Notes: generated by a model not told the origin, from the letters alone. A stretch of DNA of 64,000 bases from Micromonospora craniellae (GCF_014764405.1 NZ_CP061725.1:992001-1056000); one strand, 5' to 3'. Shown: positions 27,167 to 38,369, counted from the first letter of the stretch. Translations and numbers: made by a program.

Positions 27167-28351
27167 CCGCGCGGCCGGCACCGGCGGTTCGCCCCGGCCC
27201 AGCGGCAGGAAGGCCAGCAGCGCCAGACTGATCCAGACGTACGTGTTGCCGAACAGGAAGCCGTCGACCCCGCTGAAGTCCTTCTCCCACGCCCAGACGA
27301 TCCGGCTGATCAGGAAGGCGTAGCCGACCGTGGCGGCGACCAGCAGCAGCCGACGGCGGCGGCTGCGTGGAGGCGCGGCCATGCCGTGGTCCACCAGCAG
27401 CAACAGCCCCGGCAGCAGCCAGACCAGGTGGTGCACCCAGGTGACCGGGCTGACCAGGCACATCACCGCACCGGTCAACGCCAGGCCGGCGGCTTCGTCA
27501 CCGGCCGCCACGGCGGCCCGGGAGCGCCAGATCCACAGCGCGACCGTCGCGGCCACCAGCGCCAGCCAGGCCAGCGTGCTGGGGCTCTGCGGGTCGAGTC
27601 GGGCCACCACGCCGCGCAGCGACTGGTTGGAGACGAAGGCTAGCTCACCGACCCGGCCGGTGTTCCACAGGGCGGAGGTCCAGAACTCCCGGGAGGCGTC
27701 CGGGAACGACGCGGCGGCGAGCACGGTCGCCCCGGCCGCCGTGCCGGTGGCGGTGAGCGCCGCCCGCCAGCGGCCGGTGACCAGCAGATAGATCAGGAAG
27801 ATGCCGGGCGTGAGCTTGATCGCGGTGGCCAGGCCGATGCCGACACCCGCCCACCGGTGCTCGCGCGGCAGCAACCGCAGCAGGTCCACCGCGACCAGGA
27901 ACAGCAGCAGCGTGTTGACCTGACCGAAGTTGATGGTCTCGCGCATCGGCTCGAACGCGGCGGCCAGGCAGAGCGCCACCGCGAACGCGAACCAGCGGGT
28001 CCAGCCGGCCCGCCGGGACACCGGGTCCAGCAGCCACCAGACCAGCACCGCGGCGGCGGCCACCCCGGCGGCCACGCTCACCACGATCGCCCCGTGCCAG
28101 GACAGGTACGCCATCGGCAGCATCACCAGCGCGGCGAACGGCGGGTAGGTGAAGCCGTACTGGGTGCCGGGCTTGAGGTAGTCGTAGATCTCGCCGCCGT
28201 CGTGCACCCACCAGACCAGCGCGCCGCGATAGACGTGCAGGTCGAAGAAGCCGTGCCGGACCGCAGCCACGGACAGGAAGGCGGTCACCGCGACGGCGAG
28301 TACGACCACTGCGACGACCTGTCCGATCGTCCGCCTGACACCCTGCGCCAC
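27065..28351 (-). CDS. GT87/DUF2029 polytopic mannosyltransferase-like protein
   Basis: 428 aa from the GTG at 28351, which has GGGAGG six bases upstream. About ten hydrophobic segments; the first luminal loop carries DLHVYRGALVWW, the conserved acidic site of polyprenyl-phosphomannose-dependent glycosyltransferases, and TYPPFAAL and SPVTWVHHLVWL are further family blocks. It probably adds a mannose from a lipid donor to lipomannan-type glycolipids or similar. The C-terminal tail (about 33 residues, polar) is encoded antisense to the upstream GNAT gene. It starts 35 bp from a divergent second GNAT gene. Confidence 0.82.
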   Translation of the reverse strand: MAQGVRRTIGQVVAVVVLAVAVTAFLSVAAVRHGFFDLHVYRGALVWWVHDGGEIYDYLKPGTQYGFTYPPFAALVMLPMAYLSWHGAIVVSVAAGVAAAAVLVWWLLDPVSRRAGWTRWFAFAVALCLAAAFEPMRETINFGQVNTLLLFLVAVDLLRLLPREHRWAGVGIGLATAIKLTPGIFLIYLLVTGRWRAALTATGTAAGATVLAAASFPDASREFWTSALWNTGRVGELAFVSNQSLRGVVARLDPQSPSTLAWLALVAATVALWIWRSRAAVAAGDEAAGLALTGAVMCLVSPVTWVHHLVWLLPGLLLLVDHGMAAPPRSRRRRLLLVAATVGYAFLISRIVWAWEKDFSGVDGFLFGNTYVWISLALLAFLPLGRGEPPVPAARSAVEAAGVPQLDQPDRRTPAGQWHRIGRLRTVR

Positions 28352-28386
28352 CGTCGCCTCCCTCACCCTGCGTAGGCTGTCGTCCC

Positions 28387-28959
28387 ATGGCTCTGGGGTT
28401 TGTCCGCCCGGCGCGTCCGGAGGACGCCGCCGAGATCGCCCGCATCCAGCTCGCGACCTGGCGGGTCGCCTACCGGCGGCTGCTGCCCCGGCACGTGCTG
28501 GAGAACCTCGACGAGGCGTGGCTCGCGCGGCGGTGGGACGCCGCAGTGCGCCAGCCGCCCGGCGACACCCATCGGGTGCTGGTCGCCGTCGAACAGGCCG
28601 AGCAATCGTATCTGGTGGGCTTCGCCGCCTCCGGCCCGGTCGACGCGGAGGCACTCGCCCCGAACGAGCCGGTCGACGCGCTCGGCGCCGACGTGGTGGC
28701 GGTGACCGACCTGCTGGTGGAGCCGCGCTGGGGCCGGCGCGGGCACGGCAGCCGGCTGCTCGCCGCCAGTGTGGACCTGTGGCGGGAGTCCGGCTTCACC
28801 CGCGCCGTCGACTGGGTCTTCGAGGGCGACGAGGCGTCCCGGAAGTTCCTCGGCGCGGCCGGCTGGGAGCCCGACGGTGCGGGCCGGGCGCTGGACGTGG
28901 ACGACATGCTGGTGCCGCAGCTCCGCCTGCACGTAGCGGTGCCCACCGAGGCGGACTGA
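28387..28959 (+). CDS. GNAT family N-acetyltransferase
   Basis: 190 aa. Same N-terminal pattern as the first GNAT in this region (RPARPEDAAEIARIQLATWR) and a good acetyl-CoA loop (VEPRWGRRGHGSRLL), followed by the aromatic/helix block ASRKFLGAAGWEPDG. The two proteins (this and 26615-27166) are recognisable paralogues separated by the GT87-type gene. The substrate is unknown. Divergent promoter region of 35 bp shared with the GT87 gene. Confidence 0.87.
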   Translation: MALGFVRPARPEDAAEIARIQLATWRVAYRRLLPRHVLENLDEAWLARRWDAAVRQPPGDTHRVLVAVEQAEQSYLVGFAASGPVDAEALAPNEPVDALGADVVAVTDLLVEPRWGRRGHGSRLLAASVDLWRESGFTRAVDWVFEGDEASRKFLGAAGWEPDGAGRALDVDDMLVPQLRLHVAVPTEAD

Positions 28960-29019
28960 GCGGCCGTCGGACGGCCGGGCCGGTGACAACCGTCGCTCAA
29001 CGCACCGCTACCCCGGCTA

Positions 29020-29067
29020 CCGTCACTTCGGCCTGCCGTCACTTCGGCCTGCCGTCACTTCGGCCTG
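29020..29067 (+). repeat. Three tandem 16-bp repeats with inverted relatives downstream
   Basis: The unit CCGTCACTTCGGCCTG occurs three times without change at 29020-29035, 29036-29051 and 29052-29067, then breaks off after CCGTC. Two degraded copies in the opposite orientation (GGCCGACCGAAGGTGACGG and the following GGCCGACCGGGAAGTGAC) lie at about 29242-29282. The whole 28960-29400 stretch between the GNAT gene and dapB has no convincing gene; these repeats are its only structure, and the two sets could pair. Confidence 0.7.
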
Positions 29068-29400
29068 CCGTCGCCGGCTCTGTTCCGGCCGGCCACCATG
29101 CGCCGGTGCTGCGGCAGCACCATGACGGGACGGTACTGCCACCCCGGCACCTGTCGAGCTGAGAGCAGAGACGGATCACCGATAGCCCACTCGGCAGCGA
29201 GCAGCCAGCGACGGCCCGTCCGGCAGCGACGGCTCACACGTAGGCCGACCGAAGGTGACGGGCGGCCGACCGGGAAGTGACAGCGAAGACGGTTCAGCTC
29301 GACAGTGCCCGAAGCAGGGGTAGGTCACGGCCTCGGTCTGTCGCGGCGACCTCCGCCCGGAAGGGGCCCACATCGCGCGTCCCGGCCGCCCGGGCCGGGC

Positions 29401-30243
<843 letters not shown>

Positions 30244-31653
30244 TCAGGCGACGAAGTCCGACTCGCCGAACGGGCCGACCACGGCCAGCGACATGGGTCG
30301 GCTGAGCAGGTCGGCGACGAGAGCGTTGACGTCGTCCAGGGTGACCGCGTCGACCCGGTGCAGCAGCTCGTCGACCGGGACCAGGTCACCGTAGAGCAGC
30401 TCGCCCTTGGCCAGCCGGCTCATCCGGGAGCCGGTGTCCTCCAGCCCGAGCACGAACGAACCCTTGCTCATCCCCTTGCCGCGCGCCAACTCGGCCTCGG
30501 TGACGCCGTGCTCGGCGGTACGCGCCAACTCGGCCCGGGTCAGCTCCAGCACCTCCTGCACCCGACCCGGGGCGCAGCCGGCGTACACGCCGAACAGCCC
30601 GCTGTCGGCGTACTGGCTGGCGTAGGAGTAGACCGAGTACGCGAGACCGCGTCGCTCGCGGATCTCCTGGAACAGGCGGCTGGACATGCCGCCGCCGAGC
30701 ACGTTGTTGAGCACCCCGAGGGCGAACCGGCGCTCGTCGAGGCGGTCGATGCCGGGGCAGCCGAGCACCACGTGCGCCTGTTCGGTCTCCTTCGCGTGGA
30801 CGACCACGGTGGGGGCCTGGGTGCGTACCGCCGGGGTGGTCGGGCGGTGCGGCGCGGGCGTCGCCGGGTCGGTGTCCAGCGGGCTGCCCTTGAGCGCCGA
30901 CCGGACCAGCCGGACAACGGTCGCGTGGTCGAGGTTCCCGGCGGCGGCGATGACGATGTGCGGTGCGACGTAGCGGCGGCGGTAGAAGCTTTGGATCTGC
31001 CGGCGGGTCATCGGGGTGACCGTCTCCGCGGTGCCGGAGATCAGCCGGCCCAGCGGGTGGTCACCGTAGACGGCCCGGGTGAGCAGGTCGTGCACCTCGT
31101 CACCGGGCTCGTCGTCGTGCATGGCGATCTCTTCGAGGATGACGCCGCGCTCGGTCTCCACGTCGGCGGGTTCGAGCACCGAGTCGGCGACCAGGTCACA
31201 CATCACGTCGATGGCCAGGGGCAGGTCCTCGTCCAGCACCCGCGCGTAGTAGCAGGTGTACTCCTTCGTGGTGAAGGCGTTGGTCTCACCGCCGACCGCT
31301 TCGATCGACGAGGAGATCTCCAGGGCGTCCCGCTTGTGGGTGCCCTTGAACAGCAGGTGCTCCAGGAAGTGGGCGGCACCGGCCTGCGGCCCGGTCTCGT
31401 CCCGCGAGCCGACGGCCACCCAGATGCCGAAGGAGACGCTGCGCATCGCCGGGATCGCCTCAGTCAGGACCCGCAGCCCGCTGGGGAGCACCGTGCGGCG
31501 GACCGTGCCGCCCAGCGGGTCGTCGCTCAACGTCCTGGTCACCGCGCGGGTGGCCGCTCCGGCGGACCGGGTGGTCGCGGTGGCGTGCCGACCGCCGGGC
31601 GGCGTCACTCCCGGTCGCGCCGTGGGGAAGGACGAACGGCGGGTCCGACTCAC
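30244..31653 (-). CDS. M16 family zinc metallopeptidase (PepR/processing peptidase-like)
   Basis: 469 aa. The inverted zinc motif HxxEH is at H95-F-L-E-H99 (AAHFLEHLLFKGT), with the third ligand region ERGVILEEIAMHDDEP downstream, and the C-terminal non-catalytic M16 half contains LDDVNALVADLL. The N-terminal 50 residues are Arg/Thr-rich and poorly conserved. This is the mitochondrial-processing-peptidase-like enzyme found next to pnp in actinobacteria. GTG start with an AGG six bases upstream. Physiological substrates are unknown. Confidence 0.9.
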   Translation of the reverse strand: MSRTRRSSFPTARPGVTPPGGRHATATTRSAGAATRAVTRTLSDDPLGGTVRRTVLPSGLRVLTEAIPAMRSVSFGIWVAVGSRDETGPQAGAAHFLEHLLFKGTHKRDALEISSSIEAVGGETNAFTTKEYTCYYARVLDEDLPLAIDVMCDLVADSVLEPADVETERGVILEEIAMHDDEPGDEVHDLLTRAVYGDHPLGRLISGTAETVTPMTRRQIQSFYRRRYVAPHIVIAAAGNLDHATVVRLVRSALKGSPLDTDPATPAPHRPTTPAVRTQAPTVVVHAKETEQAHVVLGCPGIDRLDERRFALGVLNNVLGGGMSSRLFQEIRERRGLAYSVYSYASQYADSGLFGVYAGCAPGRVQEVLELTRAELARTAEHGVTEAELARGKGMSKGSFVLGLEDTGSRMSRLAKGELLYGDLVPVDELLHRVDAVTLDDVNALVADLLSRPMSLAVVGPFGESDFVA

Positions 31654-31695
31654 GGCAACCTGCTTCCAAGTACGACGAGGGGTGGTTGATCACGA

Positions 31696-31726
31696 ACCGG
31701 CCGGGCGACGGTGTCGCCCGGCCGGT
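31696..31726 (-). terminator. Strong hairpin downstream of pnp
   Basis: ACCGGCCGGGCGAC / GTCGCCCGGCCGGT perfect 14-bp stem with three-base loop, 26 bases after the pnp stop (- strand) and before the M16 peptidase gene. It would end or attenuate pnp transcripts. Confidence 0.75.
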
Positions 31727-31751
31727 CAGCGGTGGTACTACTGGTCGGCGA

Positions 31752-34106
31752 TCAGCTGTGCCGGGTGCGGCGCCGCGGACGGGAGTCCCCACCGCCCTCG
31801 CCGCCGTCCGGGCCACGGCCGCCCCGGTCGCCACCGCGCTCGCGGTCGCCCCGGTCACGCGGGCCCCGGTCGCCCCGGTCGCGGCTGGCCGGCCGCTCGC
31901 CGTCAACCTCGGCGGCGGGTGCCTCGGCGCCCTCCGGCCGGACCTTGTCCAGGTAGATCTTGCCGCGCTGGTCGATGTCGGCGATCTCGACCTCGACCTT
32001 GTCGCCGACGTTGAGGAAGTCCTCGACCTTCTCGACCCGCTTGCCGTCGCCCACCTTGGAGATGTGCAGCAGGCCGTCGCGGCCCGGCAGCAGCGAGACG
32101 AACGCGCCGAACGGCGCAGTCTTGACCACCGTGCCCAGGAAGCGGTCGCCCATCTTGGGCAGGGTCGGGTTGGCGATCGCGTTGATCCGCTCGACCGCGG
32201 CCTGCGCCGACGGGCCGTTGGTGGCGCCGACGTAGATGGTGCCGTCGTCCTCGATGGAGATCTCGGCGCCGGTCTCGTCCTGGATGGCGTTGATGGTCTG
32301 ACCCTTCGGGCCGATCACCATGCCGATCTTGTCGACCGGGATCTTCACCGTGGTGACCCGCGGCGCGTAGTCGGACATCTCGGCCGGGGCCTCGATCGCC
32401 CGCTGCATCACGTCGAGGATGGTCTGCCGGGCCTCGTACGCCTGCTGCAACGCGGCGGCCAGCACATCCGACGGAATGCCGTCGAGCTTGGTGTCGAGCT
32501 GCAGGGCGGTGACGAAGTCCCGGGTACCGGCAACCTTGAAGTCCATGTCACCGAAGGCGTCCTCGGCACCGAGGATGTCGGTCAGCGTCACGTACTGGGT
32601 CTTGCCGTCGACCTCGTCGGAGATGAGGCCCATGGCGATACCGGCCACCGGCGCCTTCAGCGGCACACCGGCGGAGAGCAGGCCCAGCGAGGAGGCGCAG
32701 ACCGAGCCCATCGAGGTGGAACCGTTGGAGCCGAGCGCCTCGGAGACCTGCCGGATGGCGTACGGGAACTCCTCGCGCGACGGCAGCACCGGGATCAGCG
32801 CCCGCTCGGCCAGCGCGCCGTGCCCGATCTCGCGGCGCTTCGGCGAACCCACCCGGCCGGTCTCACCGGTCGAGTACGGCGGGAAGTTGTAGTTGTGCAT
32901 GTAGCGCTTGGACTTCTCCGGGGAGAGGGTGTCCAGCGCCTGCTCCATGCGCAGCATGTTCAGCGTGGTGACGCCCAGGATCTGGGTCTCGCCGCGCTCG
33001 AACAGCGCCGAGCCGTGCACCCGGGGCAGCACGCCGACCTCGGCGCTCAGCGGCCGGATGTCGCGCGGCCCACGGCCGTCGATCCGGACCTGCTCACGCA
33101 GCACCCGACCGCGCACCTCGGACTTGGTCAGCGAGCGGAAGGCGGCCGACAGCTCCTTCTCCCGGCCCTCGAAACGCGGGCCGACCTCCTCCAGCAGGCG
33201 GGCCTTGACCGCGTCCAGGGCCTCCTCGCGGTCCGCCTTGCCGGCGATCTGCAGGGCCTCGGCGACATCGGCGCGAGCGAACTCGGCGACCGCGTCGTAC
33301 GCGTCGTTCTGGTACTCCAGGAACACCGGGAACTCGGCGACCGGCTTGGCGGCCACCTCGGCCAGCTCGCTCTGCGCGCGGCACAGCTCACGGATGGCCG
33401 GCTTGGCGGCCTCCAGGCCGCTGGCCACGATCTCCTCGGTCGGCGCGGGTGCGCCACCGGCGACCAGGCTCACGGTGTGCTCGGTGGCCTCGGCCTCGAC
33501 CATCATGATCGCGACATCGCCGTCGGCCAGGGCGCGACCGGCCACCACCATGTCGAAGGTGGCCCGGCTCAGCTCCTCGTGGGTCGGGAAGGCGACCCAC
33601 TGACCGTCGACGTGGGCCATCCGGGTGGCCCCGATCGGACCGGAGAACGGCAGGCCGGAGAGCTTCGTCGACATCGAGGCGGCGTTGATCGCCACCACGT
33701 CGTACGGGTGCTGCGGGTCGAGCGCGAGGATGGTCTCGACGACCTGCACCTCGTTGCGCAGGCCCTTGACGAACGAGGGGCGCAGTGGCCGGTCGATCAG
33801 GCGGCAGGTGAGGATGGCGTCCTCGCTGGGGCGACCCTCACGGCGGAAGAACGAGCCGGGGATCCGGCCCGCGGCGTACATCCGCTCCTCGACGTCGACG
33901 GTCAGCGGGAAGAAGTCGAACTGCTCCTTCGGCTGCTTGCCGGCGGTGGTGGCGGAGAGGACGACCGTCTCGCCGAGCTGGGCGATGACGGAGCCGGCGG
34001 CCTGGCGGGCCAGCCGACCGGTGGAGAAGGTGATCTCGCGGGTGCCGAACGACCCGTTGTCGATCACGGCGGTGCGGATCTCGGTGCCGAGTTTGGTCTC
34101 GGTCAT
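31752..34106 (-). CDS. pnp: Polyribonucleotide nucleotidyltransferase (PNPase)
   Basis: 784 aa from the ATG at 34106 ([16 protein letters not shown]). Two RNase PH-like cores (about residues 15-240 and 325-560, the second with [11 protein letters not shown]), then KH (about 595-655, [19 protein letters not shown]) and S1 (about 665-735) domains. A basic tail of Arg/Asp/Gly repeats ([18 protein letters not shown]) follows. It degrades RNA 3'-5' phosphorolytically. An AAGGAG lies about 12 bases upstream. Order rpsO-pnp is ancient and conserved. Confidence 0.96.
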   Translation of the reverse strand: MTETKLGTEIRTAVIDNGSFGTREITFSTGRLARQAAGSVIAQLGETVVLSATTAGKQPKEQFDFFPLTVDVEERMYAAGRIPGSFFRREGRPSEDAILTCRLIDRPLRPSFVKGLRNEVQVVETILALDPQHPYDVVAINAASMSTKLSGLPFSGPIGATRMAHVDGQWVAFPTHEELSRATFDMVVAGRALADGDVAIMMVEAEATEHTVSLVAGGAPAPTEEIVASGLEAAKPAIRELCRAQSELAEVAAKPVAEFPVFLEYQNDAYDAVAEFARADVAEALQIAGKADREEALDAVKARLLEEVGPRFEGREKELSAAFRSLTKSEVRGRVLREQVRIDGRGPRDIRPLSAEVGVLPRVHGSALFERGETQILGVTTLNMLRMEQALDTLSPEKSKRYMHNYNFPPYSTGETGRVGSPKRREIGHGALAERALIPVLPSREEFPYAIRQVSEALGSNGSTSMGSVCASSLGLLSAGVPLKAPVAGIAMGLISDEVDGKTQYVTLTDILGAEDAFGDMDFKVAGTRDFVTALQLDTKLDGIPSDVLAAALQQAYEARQTILDVMQRAIEAPAEMSDYAPRVTTVKIPVDKIGMVIGPKGQTINAIQDETGAEISIEDDGTIYVGATNGPSAQAAVERINAIANPTLPKMGDRFLGTVVKTAPFGAFVSLLPGRDGLLHISKVGDGKRVEKVEDFLNVGDKVEVEIADIDQRGKIYLDKVRPEGAEAPAAEVDGERPASRDRGDRGPRDRGDRERGGDRGGRGPDGGEGGGDSRPRRRTRHS

Positions 34107-34291
34107 GGTGCGGCAATGCTCCTTCGCATCGGGGGCCACGACGCGGGAGCTGTGCGGACGGCCGGTCTTCGATCGAAGCGCCCGGTGCCACCGGCGGATG
34201 CCGGGGCCTCCGGAGGCCACTACCGGAGACCGGTACGCCGACGGCTCCCCTTGTCTCAGGTGCGCGCGGCCCGTGTCTCGGATGGGACGCG

Positions 34292-34328
34292 GACGGGGGG
34301 AGCGGCCCGTCGGGCCGCTCCCCCCGTC
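34292..34328 (-). terminator. rpsO terminator hairpin
   Basis: GACGGGGGGAGCGGCCCG / CGGGCCGCTCCCCCCGTC, a perfect 18-bp stem around a single base, starting four bases after the rpsO stop. It separates rpsO from pnp and is a likely site for the PNPase/RNase processing known for this operon in other bacteria. Confidence 0.8.
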
Positions 34329-34331
34329 ACG

Positions 34332-34601
34332 TCACCGACGCAGACCGAGTCGCTCGATGAGCGACCGGTAGCGGTTGATGTCCTTCTTCTGCACGTAGTT
34401 GAGCAACCGACGGCGACGGCCGACCAGCAGCAGCAGCCCACGGCGGCTGTGGTGGTCGTGCTTGTGCACCTTCAGGTGCTCGGTGAGCTCGGCGATCCGC
34501 TTGGTGAGGACCGCGACCTGCACCTCGGGCGACCCGGTGTCACCCTCGGCGGTCGCGTACTCTTCGCGGATCTTGGCCTTGGCCTGCTGGTCGAGCGCCA
34601 T
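34332..34601 (-). CDS. rpsO: 30S ribosomal protein S15
   Basis: 89 aa, full length for the family. Core motifs are [17 protein letters not shown] and [12 protein letters not shown], and the C terminus ends [12 protein letters not shown] 34601 has GGGAGAAC upstream. The 170-bp leader between ribF and rpsO can form several hairpins, but I could not recognise a known S15 autoregulatory fold with certainty. Confidence 0.97.
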   Translation of the reverse strand: MALDQQAKAKIREEYATAEGDTGSPEVQVAVLTKRIAELTEHLKVHKHDHHSRRGLLLLVGRRRRLLNYVQKKDINRYRSLIERLGLRR

Positions 34602-34771
34602 GTTCTCCCTGTTCTGATGGGTTGTCGATACGGTTCGTCGGGCCGGGCTAGGGCACCGGCGACGAACGGCCTTCGCGCCCGCGGCGTCGAGCAGGCAGCG
34701 AGGCCCCACGTCGGTCAGCCGACGTCCACGCCAGCCTACCAGCACCTGGTCGGGATCGCCCTGACGAGCCC

Positions 34772-35701
34772 TCAGCCCAGCGCCCGGCGCGTCTGCGCGA
34801 CGTCCTCGGCGATCTGGGCGACCAGCGGTTCGATCGCGTCGTACCGGACCTGCCCGCGCAGGCGGGACACGAAGTCCAGGGCGAGCCGCTCGCCGTAGAG
34901 GTCGCCGTCGAAGTCCAGCGCGTACGCCTCGACCCGCCGCTCCCGCCCGGAGAAGGTCGGGTTGGTGCCGATCGAGACCGCGGCGGACAGCGGGTGTCGC
35001 TGCCCCCGACGCATCATCCGGGCCGCGTAGATGCCGTCCGCCGGGACCGCCGCGTACCGGTGGCAGAGCAGGTTCGCCGTGGGGAAGCCCAGCTCCCGGC
35101 CGCGCTGGTCACCCCGGACCACGACCCCCTCCAGCCGGTGCGGGCGGCCCAGCGCGACCGCTGCGGCGGCCACGTCGCCCGCGTCGACGCAGGAACGGAT
35201 GTACGTCGACGAGAAGACCGTCCCGGCCTCGGACACCAGCGGAGCGTCCTCGACGGCGAACCCGAACGTCCGGCCGAGCCGGTCGAGCAGGGCGACGTCC
35301 CCGGCCGCCCGGTGCCCGAACCGGAAGTTGTCCCCCACCACCACCAGCGCGGCGTGCAGGTGCGCGACCAGGATGTCGTGCACGAACGCCTCGGCGGGCA
35401 GCCGGGAGAACTCGGCGGTGAACGGCACCACGCAGAGCACGTCCACGCCAAGCGACTCGATCAGCTCGGCCTTGCGGGCCGGTTCGGTGAGCACCGCCGG
35501 GTGGGAGCCGGGCCGGACCACCTCGGCCGGATGCGGGTCGAAGGTGACCACCACCGACTGCACGCCCAGTTCGCGGGCCCGGGCGACGGTGTGGCCGATG
35601 GTCGCCTGGTGCCCCTTGTGCACGCCGTCGAAGACGCCGATGGTGACGACGGACCGTCCCCACCCGCCGGGCACCGCGTCGAAGCCCCGCCACCGCTGCA
35701 T
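34772..35701 (-). CDS. ribF: Bifunctional riboflavin kinase / FAD synthetase
   Basis: 309 aa. The N-terminal FAD synthetase nucleotidyltransferase has [14 protein letters not shown] and [16 protein letters not shown]; the C-terminal riboflavin kinase has LGFPTANL and later blocks [16 protein letters not shown] and LDFDGDLYG. It converts riboflavin to FMN and FAD. GGAGG precedes the ATG at 35701. It follows truB in the operon, as usual. Confidence 0.95.
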   Translation of the reverse strand: MQRWRGFDAVPGGWGRSVVTIGVFDGVHKGHQATIGHTVARARELGVQSVVVTFDPHPAEVVRPGSHPAVLTEPARKAELIESLGVDVLCVVPFTAEFSRLPAEAFVHDILVAHLHAALVVVGDNFRFGHRAAGDVALLDRLGRTFGFAVEDAPLVSEAGTVFSSTYIRSCVDAGDVAAAAVALGRPHRLEGVVVRGDQRGRELGFPTANLLCHRYAAVPADGIYAARMMRRGQRHPLSAAVSIGTNPTFSGRERRVEAYALDFDGDLYGERLALDFVSRLRGQVRYDAIEPLVAQIAEDVAQTRRALG

Positions 35702-35753
35702 GCTGTTCCTCCGCTAGTCCGCCCACCCGCACCGACCGGGCCGGCATCCGCCG

Positions 35754-36638
35754 TCAGGCCGGGGCGAGCACGATCTCCGCGCGGGCCCGGCCACCCCGCT
35801 CGCTGACGATAGCGATCAACCCACCGGCCGGATCGAAGACCGCGTACGGTCCGGCCAGCCCGACCGGCTCCAGCGGCCCACCGTGGGAGAGCACCTTCGC
35901 CTCGTCGGGTCCGGCGTCGCGGCGGGGGAAGAACCGGTCGGCGGCGGCCGCCAGCGGCACCCCGACCACGTCGGGCGCGCGCTGCTCCAGCTCGTCGAGG
36001 GTGGCGGCCTCGGCCAGGGTGAAGCCGCCCACCGCGGTCCGCCGCAGCGCGGTCAGGTGCCCACCGACCCCGAGTGCCAGGCCCGCGTCGCGCGCGATCG
36101 CTCGGATGTACGTGCCGGTGGAGCAGGACACGTCGATGTCGACGTCGACGACGTCCGGGTGGTCGCGCCGGATCGCCAGCACGTCGAGGCGGGACACGGT
36201 GACCCGCCGGGCCGGCAGGTCGACGCTCTCCCCCGATCGCACCCGCTGGTACGCCCGCTGTCCGTCGATCTTGATGGCGCTCACCGCGCTCGGCACCTGG
36301 TCGATCTCGCCGCTCAGGTCGGCCAGCGCGGCGCGGATCGCCTCGTCGGCGAGGGCGCCGGCGGGTGTGGTGGCGATCACGTCGCCCTCCGCGTCGTCGG
36401 TGACCGTGGACTGGCCGAGGCGGACGGTGGCGGTGTAGCTCTTGTCCGCCCCGATCACGTACGTCAGCAGCCGGGTGGCCCGGTTCATGCCGATCACCAG
36501 GACCCCGGTGGCCATCGGGTCGAGTGTGCCGCCGTGGCCGACCCGTCGGGTCCGCGCGAACCGGCGGATCCTCGCCACCACGTCGTGCGACGTCATGCCG
36601 CCGGGCTTGTCCACCACGATCAGACCGTCAGTGCTCAC
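35754..36638 (-). CDS. truB: tRNA pseudouridine(55) synthase
   Basis: 294 aa from the GTG at 36638; the frame extends 5' but the extension is not protein-like. The catalytic aspartate is D40 in GHGGTLDPMATGVL, after the N-terminal DGLIVVDKPGGMTSHDVV, and KSYTATVRLGQ and the C-terminal PUA-like region complete the family pattern. It isomerises U55 in the T loop of tRNAs. Confidence 0.95.
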   Translation of the reverse strand: MSTDGLIVVDKPGGMTSHDVVARIRRFARTRRVGHGGTLDPMATGVLVIGMNRATRLLTYVIGADKSYTATVRLGQSTVTDDAEGDVIATTPAGALADEAIRAALADLSGEIDQVPSAVSAIKIDGQRAYQRVRSGESVDLPARRVTVSRLDVLAIRRDHPDVVDVDIDVSCSTGTYIRAIARDAGLALGVGGHLTALRRTAVGGFTLAEAATLDELEQRAPDVVGVPLAAAADRFFPRRDAGPDEAKVLSHGGPLEPVGLAGPYAVFDPAGGLIAIVSERGGRARAEIVLAPA

Positions 36639-36815
36639 GACGTGCAAGCCTGCCAGACCGCCCGCGCCCGCCCGACACCGGACGACCAGCCGGAAATCGG
36701 GTGTACGCGCCGGTGGCCGCCCTGCGAGGATGGTGCGCCGATGGCCGCGAGGTGCCACCGGCGGATCGCGAGGAGACGAGATCGCCACGAACGGTGAACC
36801 GCCGCCGCATCGCCG

Positions 36816-38165
36816 TCACGCGACGGCGTCGGCGGTCCGCGCCTCGTCCCGGACCGCGCCGGTCACCGCCCAGGCGCCGCTGCGCAGCCGCAGCACCAGA
36901 CCGACCAGCCGGATGACGACGAACAGCATCAGGCCCGCCCAGATCCCGCCGAGCCCGAGGTCGAAAGCGTAGGTGAGCCAGATCGCCGGCAGGAACCCGG
37001 CCAGCGCACCGGCCACGGTCAGATTGCGCAGATAGCGGATGTCACCGGCACCGATCAACACGCCGTCCAGGGCGAACACCACACCGGCCAGCGGGAGCAT
37101 CGCGACGAACCAGGGCCACGCCACCATCGCCTGCGCGTGCACGGCGGTGTCCGGGGTGAACAGGGCCGGCACCACGCCGGCACCGGCCGCCACCAGCGCC
37201 CCGAACGCGGTGCCGCAGACCGCGCCCAGCCAGGCGACCCGGCGGGCCAGGGCCCGAGCCACCGCCGCGTCACCGCCGCCGAGCGCCGCGCCGACCAGCG
37301 CCTGCGCGGCGATGGCCAACGCGTCGAGCGCCAGCGCGGCGAAGAACCAGAGCTGCACGGCGATCTGGTGGGCGCCGACCACGGCGGCACCGAACCGGGC
37401 CGCCACGGCGGTGGCCGACAGGAAGCTGGCCTGGAACGCCATGCCCCGGATCAGCAGGTCACGACTGAGTACGAGTTGCTGGCGGATGACCCGGAGGTGC
37501 GGGCGCAGCGATGCCCGCTCGGAGATCAGCGCGCCGACGAAGAGCACGCCGCCGAGGGTCTGCGCGATCGCGTTCGCCACCGCCGAGCCGATCATCCCCA
37601 TCCCCAACGGATAGACCAGCAAGGGGCAGAGCACCGCGGAGAGCAGGTTCGGGCCGACCACGAAGAGCAGAGGCCGGCGGGTGTCCTGCACGCCCCGCAT
37701 CCAGCCGTTGCCGGCGGCGGCGAGCAACAGACCGGGCGCACCGAACGCGGCGACCCGCAGCCATTGGCCGGCGGCCTCGCCCACCTCGCCACCGCCGGCG
37801 AGGGCACCGGCCAGGGCACCGCCACCGAACTGCATGGCGCCCACGACCAGCAGCCCCACCCCGAAAGCCAGCCAGGAGGACTGCACTCCCTCGGCAACTG
37901 CGGCGGCCCGGTCACCGGCGCCGAAGCGGCGGGCGGCCCGGCCGGTGGTGCCGTAGGCGACCACGGTGCCCAGCCAGGCGGTGAGGGTCATCACGGTGCC
38001 GCCGACCGCGACCGCAGCCAGTGGCACGCGCCCCAGGTGGCCGACGACGGCGGTGTCGACGAGGACGTAGATCGGCTCGGCGGCCAGCACCACGAGGGCC
38101 GGCAGGGCGAGCGCGGCGAACCGGCGCGGCGAGGCGACACGGCTGGCGACAGAGGTCTGGCTCAT
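36816..38165 (-). CDS. MATE family efflux transporter (DinF type)
   Basis: 449 aa, twelve hydrophobic segments in two six-helix halves. The N-terminal block PALVVLAAEPIYVLVDTAVVGHLG and the later LFVVGPNLLSAVLCPLLVYPLG are typical of the DinF/NorM branch found upstream of truB in actinobacteria. It probably exports cationic or lipidic compounds with Na+ or H+. I chose the ATG at 38165; an upstream in-frame GTG at 38183 is less likely. A GC-rich hairpin (about 36800-36835) overlaps its stop and may terminate it. Confidence 0.9.
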   Translation of the reverse strand: MSQTSVASRVASPRRFAALALPALVVLAAEPIYVLVDTAVVGHLGRVPLAAVAVGGTVMTLTAWLGTVVAYGTTGRAARRFGAGDRAAAVAEGVQSSWLAFGVGLLVVGAMQFGGGALAGALAGGGEVGEAAGQWLRVAAFGAPGLLLAAAGNGWMRGVQDTRRPLLFVVGPNLLSAVLCPLLVYPLGMGMIGSAVANAIAQTLGGVLFVGALISERASLRPHLRVIRQQLVLSRDLLIRGMAFQASFLSATAVAARFGAAVVGAHQIAVQLWFFAALALDALAIAAQALVGAALGGGDAAVARALARRVAWLGAVCGTAFGALVAAGAGVVPALFTPDTAVHAQAMVAWPWFVAMLPLAGVVFALDGVLIGAGDIRYLRNLTVAGALAGFLPAIWLTYAFDLGLGGIWAGLMLFVVIRLVGLVLRLRSGAWAVTGAVRDEARTADAVA

Positions 38166-38369
38166 CGCCGCTGATCGTGGCACGCGACGAGTAAGGGCAG
38201 CAAGCTCCTACGCTACTTACCTGTCGCTGACGTCCGCCGGGGCGGGGAGAGGACAGGCGACCCGGCGGTACGCGACCGGTGGCGCGGGCCGCACCGGAAC
38301 CGTCAGGCGATCCGAGGCGGTGGCGCCGTACGCGCGGTGCGGCTCTGCGTCACCGCCGGTCGCGTACGG

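Noticed and set aside
29020..29067. Tandem 16-bp repeats considered as a CRISPR array
   Set aside because: Units are contiguous with no spacers and no cas genes are nearby.
34602..34771. rpsO leader considered as a known S15-binding RNA
   Set aside because: Several GC hairpins are possible but I could not match any established S15 leader motif.
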